Source of the DNA: Glomus cerebriforme
Taxonomy: Eukaryota > Glomeromycota > Glomeromycetes > Glomerales > Glomeraceae
DNA length: 26,495 nucleotides
Direction of reading: 5' to 3'
Assembly (NCBI GenBank): GCA_003550305.1
Contig: QKYT01000467.1
Coordinates: 21,268-47,762, forward strand
A program made the translations under genes and the position numbers. Under the pieces are notes generated by a model. It was not told the origin of the DNA. It made no database searches and worked only from the letters and a program-made list of their open reading frames with translations. This document shows, in pieces, positions 1-8,885 of this stretch; within the stretch, counting starts at the first letter, position 1; the number at the start of each line of letters is the position of its first letter.

Positions 1-10
1 AAAAAAAAAA

Positions 11-430
11 GTTAGAAGAAATTAATGAAGGAAAAAATAAAAAAAAAAGAAAAGAACCCCTGAAATATATATGACTCACCTGTAAAACTGAAATAAAGAA
101 ATGTCATTAAGATCTAAAAAAAGATAAATAAAAGATCCAAGACTACTGAAACAAAAAGATATTATCAACATCTAAAGAAAAAAAATAAATGAAAAATCTA
201 AGACCACCAAAATGAAGAGACGATGCTGATATCTAAAGAAAAAAGATAAATGAGAAATCTAAGACCACTGAAATGAAGAAATGTTACTGATATCTAAAGA
301 AAAAAAATAAATGAGAGATTTAAGGTCACCAAAATGAAGAAACGCTGCTGACATCTAAAAAAAAAGTTAGAATAAAATGAAAAAATAAAATGGAGAATAA
401 AAAAAAGGAAAAACCCACCTGTAGAACTGA
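11..430. repeat. 61-bp tandem minisatellite with longer-period flanks
   Basis: The motif TCTAAAG/A recurs at 113, 171, 232, 293 and 354, giving spacings of 58, 61, 61 and 61 bp. A longer unit (AAAAAGTTAGAA ... CACCTGTAAAACTGAA) occurs at both ends of the array, near 7-95 and 360-430, so there is a second period of about 350 bp. Read on the minus strand, each 61-bp unit ends in a pyrimidine tract plus TAG, like a splice acceptor. The two flanks each carry CAG|GTGAGT- or CAG|GTGGGT-like donors (near 75-82 and 413-420). Copies differ at CG/TG/CA positions. The array may continue left of the window. No protein is supported. Confidence 0.8.
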
Positions 431-763
431 ACTCAGAACCTGATATATATTAATGAATTGATTTTTGTTTTTTTTTGTTTATAATTTATAAAACTATAAA
501 TAATATTTGTTTTATTTTTTTTTCTTATTATTTTAAAAGAAAAGGTAATAAGAAAGAAAAGAAACCTACTTAAAAAAAAAAAAGAAAACTAATCCATCAA
601 CCTGAAAATTTTTTAAAAAAAGATAATAAATTTTTTATTATAAAGTATATATACTGTAAATTTAAATTTATTATTATATATATATATAATTAAATTTTTA
701 CTTTATATATATTTTTAAGCTATAAATATTTTAAAAACTGTTAACGTAACTTATAATAAAATA

Positions 764-930
764 GTATCTTGAGATCATGTGAACAAATATTTTAATATAT
801 AAATTAGCTTCAGACTTAATAACAATCTGTTTCCTAGTATAATATGTAATAACCAAATAATATATTAGGGAACGGTAAACTGTTGTTAAGTCCAGAGCTA
901 GTGAAATATTTATTTACGTGACCTCAAGAT
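764..930. mobile_element. Foldback / MITE-like inverted repeat
   Basis: The left arm (about 764-845, beginning ATCTTGAG) and the reverse complement of the right arm (about 856-930) align over most of their length, with mainly transition differences and one gap of about 10 bp. They share blocks such as ATCTTGAG, AAATATTT and GACTTAA. Almost no spacer separates the arms. An outer match, TTATAATAAAATAGTA at 751-766, pairs with its complement near 993-1008, so the full element may span about 751-1008 with an insertion in the right half. There is no ORF. Family and target duplication are unresolved. Confidence 0.6.
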
Positions 931-1008
931 AATTATCAGTGATACATTTTTAGCATTAGTAATACATTTTTATAAATAAACATCATGATATTTTACTATT
1001 TTATTATA

Positions 1009-1549
1009 AATTTATTTTTAATAGTTTGTATATATGGAGAGTTATTATTTTAGAGTTATATATTAATAAAAACTAATAAAAATGATTGACTCAAGTAACA
1101 AATAGGGAGAATTCAGATATCTTGAATCAATATATATAGAATTATATAATCCTTCACTACACTCTGAACTAACTAGATTTACTGTATTATTTATATTTAA
1201 TTATATTTTAATAAAAAAAAAGAAATTAAATAATTCTTTATTTATTTAATTTATTAGCAAATTAAAAATCTTAATAAAAAATATTTATTTTACAAAAATA
1301 TAAAAAGAAGTTTTTTGAAAAATATTAATAAACCTAAATAGTTGTCAAATATTCAAAAAAAAATGAAATATTATATTAACTTTTCATTTTGAATATTTTA
1401 AAAAAAGAAGTTATATTATATCATTAATTTTAAAATATTTGCCTTTTAGATTAAGCTTAATATTAATAAATAAAATTTTAAATTTATTAAGATAAATAAA
1501 TAAAACTTTATAGGTACAATAAAAATATTTTTATTTTAATAATTATTAT
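1009..1549. other. AT-rich stretch, nothing recognised
   Basis: No ORF, tandem array or inverted repeat of note was seen here. The sequence is A/T runs with scattered stops in all frames. Confidence 0.6.
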
Positions 1550-1990
1550 CATTATTATCACTTTCACATCTGCTTTCACAATTACTAATATCATTGAAAG
1601 TTATATATTTATTCATTTTTAAGCTTTTCTTTAAAATTAAGAAATTAAAAAATAATTGTAAATAATATTTAAATTATAAAACTTACCAAATAGTATTTAA
1701 ATTTACATTTCATTGCATTACTTTTTAATTGAATTGTATTATGTTTAGGATTAAATATTGTGATGCAAATAGAATACTTTTTTAATAATTTTTGTCAACA
1801 TTAATGGCAATTCTGAATTATTATTCATTTTCTTAAATAAATTTTTATAATAATTTACAACTTCTGAATTTTTTTTTCAAGCTGCTATTTCTAAAATAAT
1901 TTCTCTTGTTTTTAAGATTAAGATACCTTTTAATGATCTTATTTACTTTAGTAACTTTAAAAGCATTCTTATTTATTTTTCATATTTAAA
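1550..1990 (-). pseudogene. Possible decayed coding remnant with acidic, Asn/Asp-rich tail
   Basis: On the minus strand broken reading frames show a segment like REIILEIAA followed by a stop where W is plausible, then KKNSEVVNYYKNLFKKMNNN. After an intron-like gap comes a tail rich in D, N, E and S ending at a stop near 1540. The pattern (a NAF-like piece upstream, then a basic/aromatic helix with NYYK) is reminiscent of fungal HMG-box proteins, which are very numerous in Rhizophagus. The resemblance is weak and no full domain can be read. It could equally be another repetitive gene family or chance. Stops and frameshifts rule out a working gene as written. Confidence 0.22.
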
Positions 1991-2394
1991 GCTTTTAAAA
2001 TATATTGTAAAAACTTACATAGCTGTAAATATCCATATTATAATATAAAAATCAAGTTTTTTTCATAAATTTACCAAGAAAACTTAAATAATTTTCTTTT
2101 ATATATTTGTTTACAGAAGCATATAATTCTTTCTTTAAAGGATAAATCATTTCTTTATTATAAAATTTCACAATATTTTTTATCATTTTCTAAAACATTT
2201 AGTTGAAATTTAAATAACTAAAATATAGTAATGATTAAATTATAAATACAAGATATATGACTTTTGTAAGTGTTTAATTTTTTTTTCATATTTGCTAAAT
2301 GTTTTATTATAGATTACAAAAATATTAATTATATATATTAATATCATTAATCTTCAATTATTTATAGATACTTTCAGATGTAGACTTATCATTA

Positions 2395-2575
2395 AAAAGC
2401 CTACTAAAGCAAGTATTGTTACTGCTATTAGAGATGTTAATGCTACTGCTATTGTTATAGATATTAGTGTTACTATTATGATGCTACTATTATTGTGAAT
2501 GTTACTACTAAAGGTATTAGTACTACTATTATTGTTATTATAGGTAATAATACTACTATTATTAATTTATGAATA
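2395..2575. repeat. Degenerate trinucleotide-periodic tract (ATT/ACT/GTT)
   Basis: The plus strand is built of imperfect triplets of the TAY-TRY type (ACT, ATT, GTT, GCT) for about 180 bases, for example TACTACTATTATTGTTATTA. Stops occur, and no start or flanking gene structure supports translation. It reads as a decayed microsatellite or a low-complexity Asn/Ser/Thr tract on the minus strand. Two direct copies of CTTCAATTTTTT follow at about 2587-2609. Confidence 0.6.
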
Positions 2576-3061
2576 TTTGGATTTTTCTTCAATTTTTTCT
2601 TCAATTTTTTACAGATATCTTTTTTATGCAAGTTTATAGTTATTATTATAGAAAAATAAAAAAGTATTTTTTATTATACTTATTATTTATTTATAAAAAT
2701 TTGCATAATTTTAAATAAATAAGTATTGTTTTTTCAAATATAATAAGTATATATTAAATATATCCTAATAATTATTATACAAAAAATCATTTTAAAAATA
2801 ATGTCATTATATATTGAATATATTTTAATAATTATGAAAAAAATAATATTATTTTAATAATTTTTCCAATAAGTAAAAATTTATGTAATTATACTTATTT
2901 GTTATATCAAAATATTTTATAAAATTATATACAAAAAAATATTTATTATGTTAATTTTAACCAAATATATATTGAACTAAGATTATATAGATAAATTAAT
3001 AAACAGATAAGATAATACTGAATAATTAATTATATTACAATATAATTATAATCAATTATAA
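2576..3061. other. AT-rich stretch, nothing recognised
   Basis: Very AT-rich sequence apart from short local duplications such as ATAATTAT. No coding signal, RNA gene or element boundary was seen. Confidence 0.6.
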
Positions 3062-3365
3062 TATTTGCAAAAATCCTATAGACTATAAATATATAAAATA
3101 TTTTAACTATAATATCACACAAATTTTACAGACCATAAATATACAAAATATTTTAACTGTGATATTATGCAAATTCTATAGACTGTAAATACTGTATATG
3201 AAATATTTTAATTGTAATATTATAAAAATCCTATGGATTATAAATATATAAAATATTTGACTGTAATATTACAAAAATCTTATAGAATCATAAATATACA
3301 AAATATTTTGACCATAATATTATGCAAATCTTATAAAATTATAAATATACAAAATATTTTAATTA
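3062..3365. repeat. About 51-bp tandem array, six copies
   Basis: A unit resembling AAATCCTATAGACTATAAAT followed by ATAYAAAATATTTTAAYTAT and a variable AATATTAYGC repeats with the (A/G)TAAAT mark near 3086, 3135, 3186, 3240, 3290 and 3341 (spacings 49-54 bp). Copies differ mostly by C/T and G/A changes. No ORF crosses the array. Confidence 0.8.
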
Positions 3366-3500
3366 TATTACTTACAAAACTATAAATTTACAAAGATTTT
3401 TGAAAATTTTTAGAATATTATGGCATTAACTTTATCAACTTACAAAATCATAAAATTTTGCAAATTTTCACATTAAAAAATTTTCTGATATAGTACTTAT

Positions 3501-3793
3501 AGCAGTTTTTATAATTGTATGGCCACCAGATTTTTTTATAAGTTTTAAAATTGTGATTTTTAATAGTTTATGTAAAATCAAAATAAATAACAAAAAAAAG
3601 CAGTTTTTATATTACCTGCTATATGTTTCACATGATTTATTTGATGATGGTAATATACTGTATAGTATGATAGTACGACTCATCATGTTAAAATTAGTTT
3701 TTTGTTATTTATTTTAATTTTACATCAACTATTAAAAATCATAATTTCAAACCCTACAAAAAATCTGATGACCATACAATTATGAAAACTGCT
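3501..3793. mobile_element. MITE-like element with about 97-bp terminal inverted repeats
   Basis: The left arm 3501-3599 begins AGCAGTTTTTATAATTGTAT. The reverse complement of 3696-3793 begins AGCAGTTTTCATAATTGTAT and stays alignable for nearly 100 bp through the block ATTTTTAATAGTT and on to AATAAATAACAAAAAA. The centre (about 95 bp) is non-coding. Most arm differences are C/T or G/A. Length about 293 bp and lack of an ORF suggest a non-autonomous DNA transposon. Superfamily and target duplication could not be fixed. Confidence 0.8.
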
Positions 3794-4059
3794 GTAATTA
3801 TCAGTTAAAAAAATATGGATACCATTATTTTTTTGGCTATTGGATATTATATTAATTAATTTATATCTATATAATTAAAAATATTTGTTATGTAACTATT
3901 ACCTTTAGATTAACTGTATAAATAAATGCTTTACAATTGTGTAACTTTATCACATGATATTATACGAATTCCAAAAAAGGAAATTTTATTTCCTACAAAA
4001 ATTGAATCAAATAGTAGTACAAGGTTATGCAAATTTTCAAAAAAGAAAATTAATATGTA

Positions 4060-4250
4060 TACTTATAATTCTAGCCAAAATTAAACTAAACCCTATTACA
4101 AAGCAATGAGTAGCAACTAGTTTAATATTAAAAAAAATTGATGCAAATATTAATTATAAGAATTTTAGATTACAATTAATATAAAATTTAATTAAAGAAG
4201 GTTTAGAAAAAAGTGAAAAAAATTATATATATAAAGTTAAGTTAATAAAT
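4060..4250 (+). pseudogene. Transposase-like fossil, left part (family uncertain)
   Basis: One plus-strand frame reads LAKIKLNPITKQ, stop, VATSLILKKIDANINYKNFR, LQLI, stop, NLIKEGLEKSEKN. Both internal stops sit where TGG (Trp) would make sense, the expected product of G-to-A decay. The reading continues up to the 4291-6786 insertion and another decayed frame resumes on the other side at about 6806. This suggests one older element split by the insertion. A piggyBac-type transposase C-terminal region is possible but unproven. Confidence 0.3.
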
Positions 4251-4290
4251 TAATAAAGTAATTTATATTGATTCTTCTAAAAAATAATAA

Positions 4291-4341
4291 TACATCGGCA
4301 AATTTTTTAGTCTGTAGATCTGCGCAGGTCTGCAATATGAT
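4291..4341 (+). repeat. Left terminal inverted repeat of the 2.5-kb element
   Basis: This 51-bp arm pairs with 6736-6786. The four differences include T/C, C/T and G/A transitions within TCTGYAGATCTGYGCARGTC. Confidence 0.85.
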
Positions 4342-4861
4342 AATTTTATACAGATCTTCAGATATACTATCAAACTTCAAAAAAAAAATTTATGATTTCT
4401 ACGCAGATTATTTAAGTATTAAAAATCTGTGCAGAATTTTACAAAGCAAATCTTCAAAATAACTTCATTTGTAAATTTTTACTATATTTCTATTTATTAT
4501 TATCATTTTAATAAAATTGTATTTAAAATTAAATATTTTTTATTTTGTGAAAATTTTGATACATTTTGTAATAAAATATTTTTAGCAGTATTAAAACTTG
4601 GTATTAAAACTTTTCTAAGTTCTTTTAATTTAAAAAGTTCCTATCCAAATTAGCGATCTAAAATATTATGTGATATTTATTAATTCAAAGTTCAGCAAAT
4701 GTATTATTAATAAATGATATTTTCAAATAACTTACCATAGTGTCATAATCATCGTCGTCCATTGTTACTTTGCTTTCTTCAGCTTGTGATATCCAGGTAA
4801 ATGTTACATTAGTAATGTTTTTTTAATAAAAAAACCTATATCTATCTCCCCCGATACAAAT

Positions 4862-5570
4862 CTTTAAAGTCCAGGTCGAATCTGAAGCCAAAGTCCTACA
4901 AAAAAGTAAGAAACATTATGTTAGTAACATTTCATTAATAAAAAAAATTATATCTCTTCCGATACAAACCTTTGAAGTTTAGATTGAATCTGAAGCTGAA
5001 GTCCTACAACTGAAAAAGTAAGAAACGTTACATTAGTAACATTTCTTTAATAAAAAAAAATTATATCTTTCCTGATACAAACCTTCAAAGTTCAGGTCGA
5101 ATCTGAAGCTGAAGTCCTACAAAAAGTAAGAAATGTTATGTTAGTAATATTTCTTTAATAAAAAAAATCTATATTTATTTTTCCCAATATAAACCTTCAA
5201 AGTTCAGATCGAATCTGAAGCTGAAGTCCTACAAAAAAAGTAAGAAATGTTATATTAGTAATGTTTTTTTAATAAAAAAAAAACCTATATCTATCTTTCC
5301 CAATACAAACTTTCGAAATTCAGGTCAAATCTGAAGCTGAAGTCTTATAAAAAAGTAAGAAATGTTATATTAGTAATATTTTTTTAATAAAAAAAAACTA
5401 TATCTATCTTCCCCAATACAAACCTTCAAAGTCCAGGTCAAATCTGAAGCTGAAGTCCTACAAAAAAGAAAGAAATGTTACATTAGTAATATTTCTCTAA
5501 CAAAAAAAATCTATCTATCTCCTCCAATACAAACCATCGAAGTTTAGGTCAAATTCTGAAGCTGAAGTCC
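4862..5570 (-). repeat. Array A: seven tandem 108-115-bp units with splice-site architecture
   Basis: Exon-like blocks start (plus coordinates) at 4862, 4970, 5083, 5195, 5310, 5424 and 5535. On the minus strand each unit reads pyrimidine tract, TTGTAG|GACTTCAGCTTCAG..., about 34 nt in all, ending GAAG|GTTTGTAT. The spacer is 74-81 nt and contains TTACTAAT or TTACTAAC before CTTACTTTTTTGTAG. Copy 1 has lost the donor G (ATTTGT), and copy 5 has lost the GTAG acceptor. Because 34 is not a multiple of 3, the joined blocks would change frame and hit stops, so a protein is unlikely. Truncated pieces continue to about 5650. Confidence 0.85.
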
Positions 5571-5828
5571 TAATCTTTGAAGTCCAAGTCGAATCTAAAC
5601 CTATAAGAAAAAAAGAATGTTACATTAGTAATGTTTCTTTTAATACCCCTTCCCTTTACTATAAACCTATTTTGAAGTCCTATACCTGAAGACCTGAACC
5701 TATAAAAGAAAAAATGTTAGTAAACGTTCATTTAATAAAAAAAAATAAAAAAAAAAATTTTTTGAAGTCTTACCTTCAAACATTCATAAATAAATAAAAA
5801 TAAAAAAAATCAATTTTGAAGTTATTAC

Positions 5829-6450
5829 CTTCAAAATGGAAGTCCAGAGCTGTACTTCAGTTTCCTGAAACCTAAAGAAAATAAAAATAATATTAGTAAA
5901 CGTTATTAAATAAAAAAAAATGATAAAAAATAAATAAATTTTCAAAGTTATTACCTCAAAATGGGAAGTTCAGAACTTACATTTCAACTTCCAACCCTAA
6001 AAAAATACAAAAGAACATTAGTAAATATTCATAAATAAAAAAAAATAATAATAATCCATTTCAAAGTTATTACCTTTGAAATGGGAGTCTGAAACTGTAC
6101 TTTAGTTTCCTGGAACTAAAGAAAAATAAAAAGAACATTAGTAAATGTTCATAAATAAAAAAAAATGATAAAAAATAAATAAATTTTTGAAGTTATTACT
6201 GTATCTTTGAAATGGGAAATTCAGAACTTACATTTTGACTTCCAACTTAAAAAAAACAAAAGAACGTTAGTAAACGTTCATAAATAAAAAAAAATAATAA
6301 TAATCCATTTCGAAGTTATTATCTTCAAAATGGGAGTTCAGAGTTGTACTTCAGTTTTCTGAAACCTAAAGAAAATGTTAGTAAATGTTCATTTAATAAA
6401 AATATATACTTATTCTTTGAAAGTAAAGTCCAGAGATAATGAGAGAAATC
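5829..6450 (-). repeat. Array B: alternating 119-126-bp units with splice-site architecture
   Basis: Exon-like blocks lie at 5829-5871, 5955-5996, 6074-6115, 6200-6245 and 6323-6365, with a divergent one near 6410-6450. Two block types alternate, one starting TTTCAGGAAACT and one starting GGTTGGAAGT, so the higher-order period is about 245 bp. Minus-strand units end AAG or GAG|GTAATAAC, then a spacer of 77-84 nt with TTTACTAACG or TTTACTAATG, then TTTTCTTTAG. The 6323 block has ATAATAAC in place of the donor. The GGTTGG type has stops in all three frames. It shares the GAACATTAGTAAATGTTC motif with array C. Confidence 0.85.
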
Positions 6451-6735
6451 TGGAGTCCTGCAAAAAAAAAAATCTGCATGCTGCAGATTAAATATAAAGT
6501 TTGGAGAACTTTATACACAATAAGAATTAAAAAAACTAAGTTAAAAAAATTGAAAAACCAAGAAATTTAAATGAAATAAACTTTTTTTTTCACTTTGCAA
6601 ATTGTTGCAGATTTGTTTGTGAAAAATAACAATAATCTTATATTTTACAGATGTTTGCAAAATTCTATTAAAAGTTTGGCAATAATCTGCATATTACAGA
6701 TCGGCAGCAATTTATTAAAGAACTGTGCAAATATA

Positions 6736-6786
6736 ATGATATTGCAGACTTGCACAGATCTGCAGACTAAAAAATTTGCCGATGTA
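6736..6786 (-). repeat. Right terminal inverted repeat of the 2.5-kb element
   Basis: Inverted partner of 4291-4341, ending AAAAAATTTGCCGATGTA. Confidence 0.85.
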
Positions 6787-6799
6787 TATTATAGTAAAA

Positions 6800-7015
6800 T
6801 ATGAATTTCCTATAGGAAAATTATTACCAGATAGCCATTTTCTTGAATGGAAAGAAATGAGAAGTAATTAAATATTTAGTAAAAAAAAATCAAAAAAAAG
6901 TAGCAAAAAATCTTCCTCAATTACAATTGTATTATATAAAATATAATTTAGCCTTATATTGTAATAAAGAAAGAAGTAATTATTTACTTATAAAGAATAT
7001 GTTTAAAATAATATT
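6800..7015 (+). pseudogene. Transposase-like fossil, right part
   Basis: One frame reads EFPIGKLLPDSHFLEWKEMR, then SN, a stop and IFSKKKSKKSSKK. Another continues YYIKYNLALYCNKERSNYLL. The HF-x-EW core and the later spaced Y/C residues would suit a decayed zinc-ribbon tail such as that of piggyBac transposases (C-x2-C ... LC-x3-C with C-to-Y decay), but this is inference. It lies directly beyond the right TIR of the 4291-6786 element and probably continues the 4060-4250 fossil. Confidence 0.3.
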
Positions 7016-7171
7016 TTAATTATAATTTTTTAATATAATAATAGTTTATTTTTATAATTTCCACTTTGTATTTTTTTTATAAAAATAATTCATTTTTTAT
7101 AATTTTGAAATCTTATTTTTAAATCTTATAACTTAATTTAAATTTTATTATTAAGGTTTAATATAGTTACA

Positions 7172-7179
7172 ATCAAATT
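7172..7179. repeat. Left copy of 8-bp target duplication (ATCAAATT)
   Basis: Pairs with ATCAAACC at 13600-13607. The last two bases differ by C/T transitions. Eight base pairs is the standard hAT target duplication length. Confidence 0.6.
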
Positions 7180-7194
7180 CAATATTGATATTAG

Positions 7195-7385
7195 AAACTG
7201 AACTCATTCCAATTGATTTAATTAGATGATTTGAATAGTTGGACAATTGGATATAGTTCAATTGCATCCAATTGTTCAATTGGTCCAATACATATTTGTT
7301 AGATTTGAATTATGACCAATTCATCCAATTAGGCAATTGAATATGCAATTGGACTTAGTCCAATTCATCATCCAATCAAATTTTT
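7195..7385. repeat. Left subterminal CCAATTG cluster of the hAT element
   Basis: CCAATT, CAATTGG and near matches recur about a dozen times in both orientations over 190 bp, for example TTGTTCAATTGGTCCAAT. The matching cluster is at 13478-13595. Clustered short subterminal repeats are typical transposase binding arrays of hAT elements. Confidence 0.7.
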
Positions 7386-8212
7386 GTAATACATAATAAT
7401 AAATCATTAAATTTGAATTTCTGATAATCTATTTTTTTTAATTTGTGATAATAAAAATAATGTATAAAAAACATAAACTTAGTGGGTATTTTTTAATATT
7501 AGAAGAAAAATCTAATAAATATAATAATTATGCAGTTTGTCAAGAATGTATTAGAGATTTAGGTTAAGAGAAAGCAATAAAACAGGAGTTTACAAATACA
7601 AAATGTACATATGCAAAGCATTTCAAAAATTGTTTTTATTGGACTGAAAGACATTCTTCAGAAAAAACTCAAGTTATAATTCAGAAAGTTATGGAGTATG
7701 ATTCAAAAAGATCAATTAAACGATAATAATTATCAATAAATAATAGAAATAAAACTGAAGTATTAATATCGCTACTAGGTACATTAACACCTTTCTAAGG
7801 TACTTTTAATTTGAATAATTTTTTTTATAACTAAATCATCACATGCAAATAGTATAAGTAGCATGTCAGATATTTTATTTCAAAGCTTTAGTTTTCTTAA
7901 TAACTATATGTATCACAAATTAAAGTCAGAACAAATAGAAATATTTAAATGTTTACTATTAAATGTTACTATTGCTTATAGTTTTGCTTTTTATTAGGTT
8001 GATAATCCAACAGTTAAATAACTTTTAATCTAATGTTAAAGTTACCATATTGTAAGCAGCTTAGTGATAGAATTCTTAAAAAAATATCTGATAACTTTAC
8101 AAATATTATTCTTAATGATGCTATTAATAATGATCTTAGAATTAAAAATGTTTCTTGTTAAAATTTATTAGAGTCTGTTTTATTTACTTCAAAATGCAAT
8201 ATAAAATTATGC

Positions 8213-8662
8213 ATGTCTAAAATGTGTGCCAGGTTGGTGATGTAGTTAACCAATTGTAATGCAGAAAAATTTTGCAAAAAAAATATTTTCTCAATATATA
8301 AAGCTTTTAAAAAAAAATACAATATATGTATTTTTATTCACTTTGCAAGTTTACTTAGAGTAGTAAAGGTAATTTTGAAGGTCATTTTTGACTTATTCCA
8401 ATAAACCACTTTTTTTTTGTTAAAATTAATCTAACCATTTTTAGAAATAAATGATTAGCAAAGATGAATTTTTTTATTTTTTTTATATGTAAAGTCAAAA
8501 ATGATTTTTAAATCCCCCTTTTTGGCCTTTAAGTAAACTTGCAAAGTGACTAAAAATATAGTTACATTAAGAATTTTGGGAATTTTTTTATTAAGTTATA
8601 AACTTATTTTTTATAACATTTGAAAATTGCTACATCACTAACCTAGCACACATTCCAGACAT
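8213..8662. mobile_element. 450-bp MITE-like element nested in the hAT gene
   Basis: The ends are inverted. Left ATGTCTAAAATGTGTGCCAG and the right reverse complement ATGTCTGGAATGTGTGCTAG continue together through GGTTRGTGATGTAG. A second inverted block, CACTTTGCAAGTTTACTTA, lies further in (about 8340-8358 and 8530-8550). There is no ORF. The element sits between hAT fragments ending NIKLCMSK-like and resuming near 8690, so it inserted into the transposase gene. Flanking target duplication is not clear. Confidence 0.8.
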
Positions 8663-8885
8663 ATTATAATTATATAAAAAGTTAAGAATATTAATGAAAA
8701 AAAATGTACCAGTAAAATTATAATAAATGAAATGAAAAAATTATTTAATGAGCTTGAAAAAAAGAACATTAAAATTAATGGATTAATTATAGACTTAGCT
8801 TCAAAAAATATTGTTGTAAAGTAATTAATAATAAATTATTTTTAATTTTAGGTTTATAAAATTATTTAGAATTATTTATTAATTT

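Larger units (their letters stand above)
4291..6786. mobile_element. Non-autonomous TIR element carrying two tandem exon/intron-like arrays
   Basis: The two ends are inverted copies. 4291-4341 and the reverse complement of 6736-6786 match at about 47 of 51 bases and both start TACATCGGCAAATTTTTTAG. Flanking bases are consistent with a TA target site (TA|CATCGGC ... GCCGATG|TA). Subterminal zones contain many CTGCAGAT/GCAGATCT-type motifs on both sides, including a perfect 8-bp-arm palindrome at 6471-6489. These may be transposase binding sites. No transposase frame is present; short ORFs near the ends are only TIR sequence. Most of the interior is taken by arrays A and B (separate entries). 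The TIR family is not recognised. Confidence 0.85.

Noticed and set aside
4268..4653. Two small plus-strand frames near the left end of the 2.5-kb element
   Set aside because: They are translations of terminal and subterminal repeat sequence with no conserved motif.
4862..5570. CRISPR array
   Set aside because: Units are repeated along their whole length, spacers are not unique, and the genome is eukaryotic with spliceosomal introns.
4862..6450. Arrays A and B as a conventional protein-coding gene
   Set aside because: Blocks of 34, 42, 43 and 46 nt do not keep phase. The GGTTGG-type block has stops in all frames, and several donors or acceptors are mutated.
4291..6786. LTR retrotransposon
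   Set aside because: The matching ends are inverted, not direct, and there is no gag/pol-like frame.
6595..6804. Plus-strand 69-codon frame
   Set aside because: It lies in the right subterminal zone and TIR; the inverted copy on the left explains the sequence.
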